From: JBFEYJ01 sp041563315
GTDB taxonomy: Bacteria > Pseudomonadota > Gammaproteobacteria > Thiohalomonadales > Thiohalomonadaceae
Length of the DNA stretch: 64,000 nt
NCBI GenBank assembly: GCA_041563315.1
Contig: JBFFNE010000002.1
Span: 1 to 64,000 of the forward strand
Direction of reading: 5' to 3'
Positions 52,100 to 61,056 of this stretch are shown here, in pieces. Position 1 is the stretch's first letter. Every line of letters starts with the position of its first letter. The translations under genes were made by a program, and so were the position numbers. The notes under the pieces are model-generated. The model was not told the DNA's origin. It did not search any database and was given only the letters and a program-made list of their open reading frames with translations.

Positions 52100-53260
52100 T
52101 TACAGTCCAGCCGCGGTGCGCAAGATCTCGGCCTTGTCAGTGCGTTCCCACGGCAGGTCCAGATCGTTCCGCCCGAAGTGGCCATAAGAGGCCGTGCCCT
52201 GGTAACGGGGCTTGGCCAGATCGAGCATGGTAGTAATGCCGTAGGGGCGGAGATCGAAGTGCTCACGAATGAGATCAATGATCCGCTGTTCGCTGACCAC
52301 CGCCGTGCCGAACGTATCGACGCTGATGGAGGTAGGCTCTGCTACGCCGATGGCGTAGGAAACCTGAATTTCGCAACGTTCAGCAAGGCCGGCTGCAACC
52401 AGATTTTTTGCCACGTAACGTCCGGCATAGGCTGCCGAACGGTCGACCTTGGAGGGATCTTTGCCGGAGAAGGCACCGCCCCCGTGACGCGCCATGCCGC
52501 CATAGGTATCGACAATAATCTTGCGACCAGTCAGACCACAATCGCCGACCGGACCGCCGATGATGAACTGGCCTGTTGGATTGATATGGAACTTGGTATT
52601 GCCGTCGATCCACGCCTCAGGCAATACCGGTTTAATGATCAGGTCCATCACCGCTTCGCGCAGTTTTTCCTGGCTGATTTCCGGATTGTGCTGTGTGGAA
52701 AGAACCACCGCATCGATACCGACAGGTTTGCCTTCTTCGTAGCGAAAGGTCACCTGGCTTTTGGCATCGGGACGTAACCATGCCAGCTCACCATTTTTGC
52801 GCACTTCGGCCTGGCGACGAACCAGGCGATGGGCATAGGTAATCGGGGCGGGCATCAGGACATCGGTTTCATTGCTGGCGTAGCCGAACATCAGGCCCTG
52901 GTCACCGGCACCCTGATTCTCTTTCTCTTCGCGATCTACACCCATGGCAATGTCTGGAGACTGCTTGCCCAGAGCGTTGAGCACAGCACACGTGGAACCG
53001 TCGAAGCCGACTTCGGAACTGGAGTAGCCGATACCGTTGACAGTATCGCGAACGATTTGCTCATATTCGATATTGGCAGTGGTGGTGATCTCACCGGCCA
53101 GCACCACCATGCCGGTTTTGACCAAGGTCTCACAAGCGACACGGGCATTGGCATCCTGTTTCAGGATGGCGTCAAGTATGGCATCGGAAATCTGATCCGC
53201 CATTTTGTCCGGATGTCCCTCGGACACTGATTCCGAAGTAAATAAGTAATTGTTTTTCAT
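52100..53260 (-). CDS. metK: methionine adenosyltransferase (SAM synthetase)
   Basis: This 386-residue enzyme makes S-adenosylmethionine from methionine and ATP. It starts MKNNYLFTSESVSEGHPDKM and has GAGDQGLMFGYA, HINPTGQFIIGGPVGDCGLT and GGGAFSGKDPSKVDRSAAYA. Length matches E. coli MetK (384). The open frame runs on to 53317, but the family start is MKNNYLF at 53260. No clear ribosome binding site is seen. The 600-base region upstream is shared with tkt. Confidence 0.96.
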   Translation of the reverse strand: MKNNYLFTSESVSEGHPDKMADQISDAILDAILKQDANARVACETLVKTGMVVLAGEITTTANIEYEQIVRDTVNGIGYSSSEVGFDGSTCAVLNALGKQSPDIAMGVDREEKENQGAGDQGLMFGYASNETDVLMPAPITYAHRLVRRQAEVRKNGELAWLRPDAKSQVTFRYEEGKPVGIDAVVLSTQHNPEISQEKLREAVMDLIIKPVLPEAWIDGNTKFHINPTGQFIIGGPVGDCGLTGRKIIVDTYGGMARHGGGAFSGKDPSKVDRSAAYAGRYVAKNLVAAGLAERCEIQVSYAIGVAEPTSISVDTFGTAVVSEQRIIDLIREHFDLRPYGITTMLDLAKPRYQGTASYGHFGRNDLDLPWERTDKAEILRTAAGL

Positions 53261-53861
53261 GCGTATTAAATATCCCAAACTGATTGGCCGGCGCCATTGT
53301 TTATCACTGCACAACATAGTTGAACCGGCCAGTATATACGAAAGATGTCAATTGCCATATGGTTTCTGCGAGCCCTAGCATGAGCCGTTTTTATGAACAT
53401 TGCGCCGGCTCTGAGTATGCCCGAAGACACAATGACCCTGGTGAAAAAGGCTAATTCATTGATTTTTGGTCGGTAATTCGATTTTGTTCCGATGCGACTC
53501 TTGCTCGCGCGGCAAAGATGGGCGACAATCATCTGTTCCACGGGGGAGCGTGGTGACTATAAGCACGGTTGCCAAGTGGTGAGTTGGGAGTCTGCACTCC
53601 TGTTAGCCGAGTGGATCACAAAGCCCCGGCAGGGTGCGTTAATCGCACCAAAAAAATGCATAGGTCCTCTGAAACTGAAACGAAAAAAAAAGATCGTTGC
53701 TCTTAGGGGAAGGTTTTTTCGCGCAGTTACTGTGGCTCCAGTAACCCCTCCCACAGTTTTGCGGCACCGGATGGTGGTGGCGTGGGGAGCTCTGCAGCGT
53801 TCTGAAGTAGATGCTGAAAACCAATCAAGAATTTTCGGTTATAAATTTGAAGGAGAGTTAG
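53261..53861. other. divergent metK/tkt intergenic region with two inverted repeats
   Basis: About 600 bases separate the two starts. TGGCCGG (53285-53291) and CCGGCCA (53325-53331) pair across 33 bases within the expected metK leader. GTTACTG (53726-53732) and CAGTAAC (53739-53745) form a tight hairpin or operator 117 bases before tkt. An open frame at 53492-53875 overlaps the tkt start, has no ribosome binding site and is not supported. AAGGAG (53851-53856) is the tkt ribosome binding site. No tRNA or known riboswitch class is recognised in the region. Confidence 0.5.
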
Positions 53862-55838
53862 ATGCCAAGCCGTAGAGACTTAGCAAATGCCATTCGTGCC
53901 TTGAGCATGGATGCTGTGCAGAAAGCCAACTCTGGACACCCAGGCGCGCCGATGGGTATGGCGGATATCGCCGAAGTGTTGTGGAATGGCCACATGAAGC
54001 ACAATCCAACCAATCCCGGTTGGTTTGACCGTGATCGATTCGTCCTCTCCAATGGTCACGGTTCCATGTTGATATACTCCCTGTTGCACCTGACCGGCTA
54101 CGATCTGGGTATTGAGGATCTGAAGAATTTCCGTCAGCTGCACTCCCGCACTCCGGGGCACCCCGAATACGGCTATGCACCCGGTATTGAGACCACCACC
54201 GGACCGCTGGGCCAAGGCATCACCAACGGTGTTGGTATGGCTATCGCGGAACGCACCCTGGCGGCGCAGTTTAACCGCGACGGTCACCACATCGTCGACC
54301 ACTACACCTATGTCTTCCTTGGCGATGGCTGCATGATGGAAGGTGTGTCTCATGAGTCCTGCGCCCTGGCGGGCACCATGGGCCTTGGTAAACTGGTCGC
54401 TTTCTGGGATGACAACGGTATTTCCATCGACGGCCATGTTGAGAACTGGTTCAGTGACGACACCGCGAAACGCTTCGAAGCCTATGGCTGGCATGTGGTG
54501 CGCGACGTTGACGGCCACGACGCCGAAGCTATCGACACGGCGATTCGCGAAGCCAAATCCGTCAATGACAAGCCGTCACTCATCTGCTGCAAGACCGTGA
54601 TCGGTTTCGGCTCCCCGAACCTCTGCGGTAGCCACGACTGCCACGGTGCCCCGTTGGGAGACGACGAGATCAAGGCTACCCGTGAGAATCTCGGCTGGAA
54701 CCATGCCCCATTCGAAGTCCCGGGAGAAATTTACGAAGGCTGGGATGCCAAGCCCAAGGGGACTGAGGCCGAGCAACACTGGAACGACAAATTCGCCGCT
54801 TATAAGGCCGCTTATCCTGAACTGGCCACTGAGTTCGAGCGCCGTATGAAGGGTGAACTGCCGGCCAATTGGACCCAGCATGCCGATGCCTTCATCAAGG
54901 CCATCAACGAAAAGGCCGAAGGCCCGGCAACACGCAAGGCCTCCCAGAACAGCATCAACGGTTACGCCGAAGTGCTGCCCGAGTTCCTCGGTGGTTCTGC
55001 TGATCTGACCCCCTCCAACCTGACCTCCTGGAGCGGTTCCAAGTCGATCACCAACACCGTGGCCGATGGCAACTACATCTCCTACGGCGTGCGCGAGTTC
55101 GGCATGTCCGCCATCATGAACGGTATCGCCCTGCACGGCGGATTCATTCCGTTTGGTGGCACCTTCCTGATGTTCATGGAGTACGCCCGTAACGCCCTGC
55201 GCATGGCTGCACTGATGAAGCAACGCTCCATCTTCGTCTATACCCATGACTCCATTGGTCTGGGTGAGGATGGCCCAACTCACCAGCCGGTTGAGCAGAT
55301 CGCCTCCATGCGCCTGATCCCCAATATGAGCGTCTGGCGTCCCTGTGATGCTGTCGAGACCGCTATGGCCTGGCGTTTTGCCATCGAGCGCACCGACGGT
55401 CCTTCATGCCTTTGCTTCTCACGCCAGAATCTGCCCCATCAGAGTCGCAGCGACGCACAGATCGCCGACATTGCGAAGGGCGGTTATGTGTTGAAGGATT
55501 GTGATGGCACTCCAGATGCGATCATTATCGCCACCGGTTCTGAGGTGGCCCTGGCGATGGACGCGGCTAATGCGATGGGCGACAAGAAGATTCGTGTTGT
55601 GTCCATGCCCAGCGTTGACGCCTTCGAAGCCCAGGACGAAGCCTATCGTACTGCCGTACTGCCCGCCGGCGTTAAGACCGTGGCTGTTGAGGCGGGTGTC
55701 ACCCCGCTGTGGTACAAGTATGCAGACAAGGTAATCGGTATCGATCGCTTCGGTGAATCTGCTCCTGCTGGCCAGCTGTTCAAGGAGTTTGGCTTTACCG
55801 TCGAGAACGTGGTCGCTGCGGTCAACAGCGTACTCTAA
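53862..55838 (+). CDS. tkt: transketolase
   Basis: This 658-residue thiamine-diphosphate enzyme moves two-carbon units between sugar phosphates; in the Calvin cycle it helps regenerate ribulose 5-phosphate. N-terminal MDAVQKANSGHPGAPMGMAD, HGSMLIYSLLHLTGY and the ThDP loop GDGCMMEGVSHE followed by AFWDDNGISIDG are typical; the pyrimidine domain has THDSIGLGEDGPTHQPVEQI. Length matches E. coli TktA (663). It is the first gene of tkt-gap-pgk-pyk-fba on this strand, with GAAGGAGAG seven bases before ATG. Confidence 0.97.
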   Translation: MPSRRDLANAIRALSMDAVQKANSGHPGAPMGMADIAEVLWNGHMKHNPTNPGWFDRDRFVLSNGHGSMLIYSLLHLTGYDLGIEDLKNFRQLHSRTPGHPEYGYAPGIETTTGPLGQGITNGVGMAIAERTLAAQFNRDGHHIVDHYTYVFLGDGCMMEGVSHESCALAGTMGLGKLVAFWDDNGISIDGHVENWFSDDTAKRFEAYGWHVVRDVDGHDAEAIDTAIREAKSVNDKPSLICCKTVIGFGSPNLCGSHDCHGAPLGDDEIKATRENLGWNHAPFEVPGEIYEGWDAKPKGTEAEQHWNDKFAAYKAAYPELATEFERRMKGELPANWTQHADAFIKAINEKAEGPATRKASQNSINGYAEVLPEFLGGSADLTPSNLTSWSGSKSITNTVADGNYISYGVREFGMSAIMNGIALHGGFIPFGGTFLMFMEYARNALRMAALMKQRSIFVYTHDSIGLGEDGPTHQPVEQIASMRLIPNMSVWRPCDAVETAMAWRFAIERTDGPSCLCFSRQNLPHQSRSDAQIADIAKGGYVLKDCDGTPDAIIIATGSEVALAMDAANAMGDKKIRVVSMPSVDAFEAQDEAYRTAVLPAGVKTVAVEAGVTPLWYKYADKVIGIDRFGESAPAGQLFKEFGFTVENVVAAVNSVL

Positions 55839-55857
55839 TGATTTGAAGCAATCAGGT

Positions 55858-55881
55858 GCGGGACGGGTTCGCTCATCCCGC
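55858..55881 (+). other. hairpin between tkt and gap, possible attenuator or mRNA stabiliser
   Basis: GCGGGA (55858-55863) and TCCCGC (55876-55881) pair across CGGGTTCGCTCA, followed by CCCCCGTTTTTG. The T-run starts seven bases after the stem, so it could be a weak terminator. Because gap follows 36 bases later on the same strand, partial read-through or 3'-end protection of tkt mRNA is likely. Confidence 0.4.
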
Positions 55882-55917
55882 CCCCCGTTTTTGTAAATAA
55901 ACTTAGGGAGAAACATC

Positions 55918-56922
55918 ATGACGATTAAAGTCGGTATTAACGGTTTCGGCCGTATCGGCCGCATGGCCTTCCGTGCCATCGCCAAAGAGTTCAACGACAT
56001 CGAAGTGGTCGGCATCAATGACCTGCTGGATGCGGATTACCTCGCTTACATGCTGAAGTACGACTCTGTACACGGCCGTTTCGACGGCGATGTGGCTGTT
56101 GATGGCAACAATCTGATTGTCAACGGCAAGACCATCCGCCTGACCGCCGAGCGTGACCCAGCCAACCTCAAGTGGTCCGACATCGGCGCCGAGCTGGTTA
56201 TCGAGTGTACCGGTTTCTTCCTTACCGATGAGACCTGCCAGAAGCACATCGAAGCCGGCGCCAAGAAAGTGGTGATGTCTGCTCCTTCCAAGGACGGCAC
56301 CCCGATGTTCGTTTACGGCGTTAACCACGACACCTACGCCGGCCAGGCCATTGTCTCTGCCGCTTCCTGCACCACCAACTGCCTGGCCCCGGTCGCCAAG
56401 GTACTGAATGACAACTGGGGCATCAAGCGTGGCCTGATGACCACCGTACATGCTGCAACTGCTACCCAGAAAACCGTTGACGGTCCTTCCATGAAAGACT
56501 GGCGCGGTGGCCGCGGAATCCTGGAGAATATCATCCCGTCCTCCACCGGTGCGGCCAAGGCGGTAGGCGTTGTTTTGCCTGAGCTGAACGGCAAACTGAC
56601 CGGTATGGCGTTCCGCGTTCCCACCTCTGATGTTTCCGTGGTTGACCTGACCGTCGAGCTGAACAAGGAAGCGAAGTACGAAGACATCTGTGCCGCCATG
56701 AAGAAGGCCTCCGAGTCTGGTGACATGAGCAAGACCCTGGGTTACACCGACGAGAAGGTGGTCTCCACTGACTTCCGTGGCGTTGGCTTCTCCTCTATCT
56801 TCGATGCCGAGGCCGGTATCGCGCTGGATGGCACCTTCGTCAAGGTGGTTTCCTGGTACGACAACGAGTATGGCTACACCTGCAACATGCTGCGTTTTGT
56901 CGAGCACGTTGCCGCCAACTAA
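55918..56922 (+). CDS. gap: glyceraldehyde-3-phosphate dehydrogenase, type I
   Basis: This 334-residue enzyme interconverts glyceraldehyde 3-phosphate and 1,3-bisphosphoglycerate. The dinucleotide loop is INGFGRIGRMAFRAI and the catalytic cysteine is C151 in SAASCTTNCLAP. The aspartate in VVGINDLLDADY occupies the usual NAD-preferring position, although the Calvin cycle needs the reductive direction and often NADPH. It lies 79 bases after tkt with TAGGGAGAAAC before the ATG. Several hairpins follow its stop codon. Confidence 0.96.
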   Translation: MTIKVGINGFGRIGRMAFRAIAKEFNDIEVVGINDLLDADYLAYMLKYDSVHGRFDGDVAVDGNNLIVNGKTIRLTAERDPANLKWSDIGAELVIECTGFFLTDETCQKHIEAGAKKVVMSAPSKDGTPMFVYGVNHDTYAGQAIVSAASCTTNCLAPVAKVLNDNWGIKRGLMTTVHAATATQKTVDGPSMKDWRGGRGILENIIPSSTGAAKAVGVVLPELNGKLTGMAFRVPTSDVSVVDLTVELNKEAKYEDICAAMKKASESGDMSKTLGYTDEKVVSTDFRGVGFSSIFDAEAGIALDGTFVKVVSWYDNEYGYTCNMLRFVEHVAAN

Positions 56923-57046
56923 AATAAGCGGATCTTCTGTTCACTGTCGGCGTGACGGAAGGATTTTGAATATTTACGTACTGAAGTACGCTCCGTGTTC
57001 AAAACCTTCCTGCGTCTTGCGGGGAAACAAAATCTCGCGCTTATTT
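56922..57046 (+). repeat. nested inverted-repeat element immediately after gap
   Basis: Outer arms AAATAAGCG (56922-56930, starting in the gap stop codon) and CGCTTATTT (57038-57046) enclose a long hairpin. GGAAGGATTTTGAA (56957-56970) pairs with TTCAAAACCTTCC (56998-57010) with one bulge, and CGTAC-TGAA-GTACG (56977-56990) closes it. Only RNA structure or a small mobile repeat explains this symmetry; no frame is coding. It looks to me like dispersed intergenic repeats of marine Gammaproteobacteria, but that is from memory. Confidence 0.7.
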
Positions 57047-57055
57047 ATGTGTTTC

Positions 57056-57135
57056 GGGATTGCCCGGACATTGTCCGGGAAATCCCTGAAGCATTTGCCT
57101 ATCAGAGGTTTTTGCTAAGCCCGGTTTTAGCAAAA
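57056..57135 (+). other. two strong hairpins in front of pgk
   Basis: First, GGGATTGCCCGGAC (57056-57069) pairs with GTCCGGGAAATCCC (57073-57086) around ATT with one internal mismatch. Second, TTTTGCTAA (57110-57118) pairs perfectly with TTAGCAAAA (57127-57135). The second ends 16 bases before the pgk ribosome binding site. Such stems can mark RNA processing between gap and pgk; no T-run follows either, so they are not ordinary terminators. Confidence 0.6.
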
Positions 57136-57161
57136 TTCTTTGAAATTAAATGGAGTGGAAA

Positions 57162-58340
57162 ATGTCATTCATTAAGTTGACTGATCTCGACCTTGCCGGC
57201 AAGCGCGTGCTGATCCGCGCCGACCTGAATGTGCCCGTCAAGAACGGCAAGGTGACCTCGGATGCCCGTATTACCGCCTCTATGCCGACCATTGAGCACT
57301 GCCTCAAGGCCGGTGCCAAGGTCATGGTGATGTCTCACCGTGGGCGCCCGGAAGAGGGCGTTGCCGATGACGAGAACTCACTGCAGCCGATCGCCGAAGA
57401 CATGACAGCAAAGTTGGGTAAGGCTGTACGTTTGATCAAGGATTACCTCAGAGGTGGTTTTGATGTTGCCGACGGCGAAGTGGTACTGCTGGAAAACGTG
57501 CGCTTCAATGCCGGCGAAAAGAAGGACAACGAGGAGCTGGCAAAGAAGTATGCCGCCCTGTGCGATGTTTTCGTGATGGATGCCTTCGGCACCGCGCATC
57601 GTGCCCAGGCTTCGACCCACGGCGTGGGTAAATTTGCGCCGACCGCCTGTGCCGGTCTGCTGCTGGCTGAGGAGCTGGATGCCCTGAACAAGGCCCTGGC
57701 CAATCCGGCCCGCCCGATGGTGGCTATCGTGGGTGGCTCGAAAGTTTCCACCAAGCTGACCGTGCTTGAGGCCTTGTCAGAAAAGGTTGACCAAATGGTT
57801 GTTGGCGGCGGAATCGCGAACACCTTCCTCAAGGCGACCGGCAAGAACGTCGGCAAGTCCCTGTGCGAAGATGACCTGGTGCCCACTGCCCAGGCACTGA
57901 TGGAAACGATGAACGCCCGCGGTGCCTCCATTCCTGTGGCTGTCGATGTGGTGTGTGGCAAGAAGTTTGATGAAAACGAACCCGCCGTGCTGAAGGATGC
58001 CGGTGATGTGGTCGACGATGACATGATCTTCGATATCGGTCCCAAGTCCGCTGCAGAACTGGTTGAGATCATTAAAAATGCCGGCACTGTGGTATGGAAC
58101 GGGCCAGTTGGGGTGTTCGAGTTCGATCAGTTTGGTGAAGGCACCAAGGCGATCGCCATGGCGATTGCCGAAACCAAGGCTTTTACCCTGGCCGGTGGTG
58201 GAGACACCATTGCTGCAATACAGAAGTACAATATTTATGACAAGGTCTCTTACATCTCTACTGCCGGCGGTGCCTTCCTCGAGTTCCTCGAAGGCAAGAC
58301 CCTGCCGGCTGTAGCCATGCTGGAAGAGCGCGCGAAATAA
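57162..58340 (+). CDS. pgk: phosphoglycerate kinase
   Basis: This 392-residue enzyme phosphorylates 3-phosphoglycerate in the Calvin cycle or forms ATP in glycolysis. It starts MSFIKLTDLDLAGKRVLIRA and has RADLNVPVKNGKVTSD, MSHRGRPEEG, IVGGSKVSTKLTVLE and LAGGGDTIAAIQKY. Length fits E. coli Pgk (387). GGAG lies seven bases before this ATG; the frame extends four codons to 57150 without reason. pyk follows after 81 bases containing an imperfect inverted repeat. Confidence 0.97.
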   Translation: MSFIKLTDLDLAGKRVLIRADLNVPVKNGKVTSDARITASMPTIEHCLKAGAKVMVMSHRGRPEEGVADDENSLQPIAEDMTAKLGKAVRLIKDYLRGGFDVADGEVVLLENVRFNAGEKKDNEELAKKYAALCDVFVMDAFGTAHRAQASTHGVGKFAPTACAGLLLAEELDALNKALANPARPMVAIVGGSKVSTKLTVLEALSEKVDQMVVGGGIANTFLKATGKNVGKSLCEDDLVPTAQALMETMNARGASIPVAVDVVCGKKFDENEPAVLKDAGDVVDDDMIFDIGPKSAAELVEIIKNAGTVVWNGPVGVFEFDQFGEGTKAIAMAIAETKAFTLAGGGDTIAAIQKYNIYDKVSYISTAGGAFLEFLEGKTLPAVAMLEERAK

Positions 58341-58347
58341 TAACCCG

Positions 58348-58405
58348 TTTCGGGTCACGGGTGGGTCGGTGGTGTAGGCTACCGCTCCCTGCCCGTAACA
58401 CGAAA
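58348..58405. repeat. imperfect inverted repeat between pgk and pyk
   Basis: TTTCGGGTCACGGG (58348-58361) and CCCGTAACACGAAA (58392-58405) are complementary at 12 of 14 positions. The right arm runs into ACGAAACTCGAAACTGAAG, a short repeated CGAAAC pattern that resembles common intergenic repeats. It fills the gap just before the pyk start and could form an RNA stem in the operon transcript. Confidence 0.5.
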
Positions 58406-58421
58406 CTCGAAACTGAAGATT

Positions 58422-59855
58422 ATGCAAAGACGAACGAAAATATTAGCGACTTTGGGTCCGGCTACGGACGACCCGAAAATGATGGACAAGATCATTGAGG
58501 CGGGCGTTGATGTTGTCCGAATCAACTTTTCACATGGTGCTCCCGATGAGCACATCGAACGTGCGGAACGGGTGCGTAACCGTGCCCGTGCCCATGGGCG
58601 CCAAGTAGGTGTACTGTGCGACCTGCAGGGGCCGAAGATCCGTATCGAACAATTCAAGGAAGGGAAGGTCTCGCTGACCGAGGGTGATACCTTTACCCTT
58701 GACGCGGGCTGCCCGTCTGATGGTGGTGACAAAGAACGTGTTGGTATCGCCTATAAGGAATTACCGGACGATCTCAGCCGTGGCGACACCCTGCTGCTCG
58801 ATGATGGTCGACTGGTATTGTGGGTTGATCAGGTTGAAGGCAAGCGCATCGTTTGCCGTGTTGTAGTCGGCGGTGTGCTCTCTGATCGCAAGGGTATCAA
58901 TCGCCAGGGTGGTGGTTTGTCGGCACCGGCATTGACTGACAAGGACCGCGAAGATATCAAGACGGCGGCGAAAATGGAGGCGGACTACCTGGCCGTCTCC
59001 TTCCCGCGCACTGCCGCGGATGTCAACGAGGCACGCGAGCTGTTTCGTGCGGCGGGAGGTAATGGCGCTATTGTCGCCAAGATCGAACGTGCTGAGGCAT
59101 TGGATGTGGTCGAGGAGATCATCGCGGCCTCCGATGTCATTATGATCGCCCGTGGTGACTTGGGCGTCGAGATCGGCGATGCGGCACTCCCACCGGTGCA
59201 GAAGCAGCTGATCCGTCAGGCGCGCAGTATGAATCGTGCCGTGATTACCGCCACCCAGATGATGGAGTCGATGATCGAAAATCAGATCCCGACCCGTGCT
59301 GAGGTGTTCGACGTGGCCAATGCGGTTCTCGACGGCACCGATGCGGTGATGCTTTCGGCCGAAACCGCCACCGGCAAGTACCCGGATAAGGCGATCGGCG
59401 CGATGCACCGTATCTGTCTCGAAGCGGAAAAGCAGCGCCTTGCCATGGTCTCGGATCATCGCATCCATTCCGAGTTTAGCCACATCGACGAAGCGATTGC
59501 GATGGCGGCGATGTACACTGCCAATCACCTCAAGGTGAAGGCTATCGCTGCTCTCACCGAGTCCGGCTCGACCACCTTGTGGATGTCGCGTATCAGCTCG
59601 GGGATCCCGATCTACGCGATGACCCGACACGTGGCTACCCGCCGCAAGGTCACCATGTTCCGCGGCGTCTATCCGGTGAGTTTTGATGTCACTACCACCG
59701 ATCACGCGGAGCTTAATCGTGAGGCGATCGATGAGCTACGTCGTCGTGGTGCGGTACGGGATGGTGACCTGGTGATTATTACCAAGGGCGATCTGATGGG
59801 AGTCCATGGCGGCACCAACGCCATGAAGATCGTCAAAGTGGGAGATATGGTCTAG
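58422..59855 (+). CDS. pyk: pyruvate kinase
   Basis: This 477-residue enzyme turns phosphoenolpyruvate and ADP into pyruvate and ATP. Conserved parts are RRTKILATLGPATDDPKMM, RINFSHGAPDEHIERAE, DLQGPKIRIEQF, the active-site MIARGDLGVEIGD and ATQMMESMIENQIPTRAEV. The C-terminal effector domain is present. It lies between pgk and fba, so one exit from the triose pool to central carbon is co-expressed with Calvin-cycle genes. Length fits E. coli PykA/PykF (about 470-480). Only GAAG is seen as a ribosome binding site. Confidence 0.96.
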   Translation: MQRRTKILATLGPATDDPKMMDKIIEAGVDVVRINFSHGAPDEHIERAERVRNRARAHGRQVGVLCDLQGPKIRIEQFKEGKVSLTEGDTFTLDAGCPSDGGDKERVGIAYKELPDDLSRGDTLLLDDGRLVLWVDQVEGKRIVCRVVVGGVLSDRKGINRQGGGLSAPALTDKDREDIKTAAKMEADYLAVSFPRTAADVNEARELFRAAGGNGAIVAKIERAEALDVVEEIIAASDVIMIARGDLGVEIGDAALPPVQKQLIRQARSMNRAVITATQMMESMIENQIPTRAEVFDVANAVLDGTDAVMLSAETATGKYPDKAIGAMHRICLEAEKQRLAMVSDHRIHSEFSHIDEAIAMAAMYTANHLKVKAIAALTESGSTTLWMSRISSGIPIYAMTRHVATRRKVTMFRGVYPVSFDVTTTDHAELNREAIDELRRRGAVRDGDLVIITKGDLMGVHGGTNAMKIVKVGDMV

Positions 59856-59928
59856 GCGTGGCGCGTTAGCCCGCAGACCATATGCGAAACAATTTACTAG
59901 TTCTGAACGATAACTGAAGGAGGTCGAA

Positions 59929-60993
59929 ATGGCCCTTGTATCCATGCGTCAACTTCTGGACCATGCCGCCGAGCACGGCTACGGTCTGCCCGCATTCAAT
60001 GTCAACAATATGGAGCAGGTGCATGCCATCATGCAGGCTGCCGATGCGGTTGACAGCCCGGTAATCCTGCAGGGATCTGCGGGTGCGCGTTCCTATGCCG
60101 GTGAGCCCTTTCTGCGTCACCTGATCCTGGCAGCTGTCGAAATGTATCCGCATATCCCGGTGGTCATGCATCAGGATCACGGTGCCTCCCCGGCTATCTG
60201 CGCCCGTTCCATCCAGTCCGGTTTCTCTTCCGTAATGATGGATGGCTCCTTGATGGATGACGGCAAAACCCCGGCCTCCTTCGAGTACAACGTTGATGTC
60301 ACCCGTCGTGTAGTGGAAATGGCACATGCCTGTGGCGTTTCTGTTGAGGGTGAGCTGGGCTGCCTGGGCTCTCTGGAAACCGGCATGATGGGCGAGGAGG
60401 ACGGTCACGGTGCCGAAGGCAAGCTGGACATGGATATGCTGCTGACTGACCCCAACGAAGCGGCCGACTTCGTCAAGAAGACCGGCGTTGATGCGCTTGC
60501 TATCGCCATCGGTACCTCGCACGGCGCCTACAAGTTCACTCAGGAGCCGACCGGCAAGATCCTGCGTATCGACCGCGTGAAAGAGATCCACAATCGCATT
60601 CCCGATGTGCACCTGGTCATGCACGGTTCCTCTTCTGTACCGCAGGATTGGCTCAAGATCATCAACGACTATGGTGGTGATATGGGCCAGACCTATGGCG
60701 TGCCGGTTGAAGAAATCGTTGAAGGCATCAAGTCTGGTGTGCGCAAGGTCAACATCGACACCGACCTGCGTATGGCCTCTACCGGTTCTGTTCGCAAGCA
60801 CCTGGCTGAAAACAAGTCCAATTTCGACCCGCGCAAATTCCTCAAGGAAGCGACCAAGGCGATGGCCGGGATCTGTCAGGCGCGCTACGAGGCCTTTGGT
60901 TCCGCTGGCATGGCCTCCAAGATTAAGCCGATCTCCCTGGAAGCGATGTTCCAGAAGTACGAAACCGGTGCACTGGACCCGAAGGTCAAGTAA
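59929..60993 (+). CDS. fba: class II fructose-bisphosphate aldolase, Calvin-cycle subtype
   Basis: This 354-residue zinc aldolase joins dihydroxyacetone phosphate with glyceraldehyde 3-phosphate (and in the Calvin cycle also with erythrose 4-phosphate). Metal ligands are in VVMHQDHGASPAICA, VEGELGCLGSLETG, AIGTSHGAYKF and LVMHGSSSVPQDW. The long, Calvin-type sequence starts MALVSMRQLLDHAAEHGYGL. GAAGGAGG lies eight bases before ATG. It is the last gene of the tkt group and is followed by a strong terminator. Confidence 0.96.
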   Translation: MALVSMRQLLDHAAEHGYGLPAFNVNNMEQVHAIMQAADAVDSPVILQGSAGARSYAGEPFLRHLILAAVEMYPHIPVVMHQDHGASPAICARSIQSGFSSVMMDGSLMDDGKTPASFEYNVDVTRRVVEMAHACGVSVEGELGCLGSLETGMMGEEDGHGAEGKLDMDMLLTDPNEAADFVKKTGVDALAIAIGTSHGAYKFTQEPTGKILRIDRVKEIHNRIPDVHLVMHGSSSVPQDWLKIINDYGGDMGQTYGVPVEEIVEGIKSGVRKVNIDTDLRMASTGSVRKHLAENKSNFDPRKFLKEATKAMAGICQARYEAFGSAGMASKIKPISLEAMFQKYETGALDPKVK

Positions 60994-61006
60994 GCATTCT
61001 GGTAGT

Positions 61007-61038
61007 AAAAAAAAGCGGCTCCTAAGCCGCTTTTTTTT
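61007..61038. terminator. bidirectional rho-independent terminator between fba and cbbR
   Basis: AGCGGCT (61014-61020) and AGCCGCT (61025-61031) form the stem around CCTA, with an A-run before and a T-run after. It ends the tkt-gap-pgk-pyk-fba transcript on the plus strand and, by symmetry, cbbR on the minus strand. Confidence 0.95.
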
Positions 61039-61056
61039 CGTTTCAGGACTGAAGAA

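Noticed and set aside
53261..53480. SAM riboswitch in the metK leader
   Set aside because: I looked for SAM-I and SAM-II core patterns on the minus strand and did not find them; only an unclassified inverted repeat is present.
53492..53875. Open frame of 127 codons before tkt
   Set aside because: It has no ribosome binding site, a basic low-complexity product with KRKKKIV, and overlaps the certain tkt start.
56995..57180. Open frame of 61 codons between gap and pgk
   Set aside because: It runs through the three hairpins, lacks a ribosome binding site and overlaps the pgk start.
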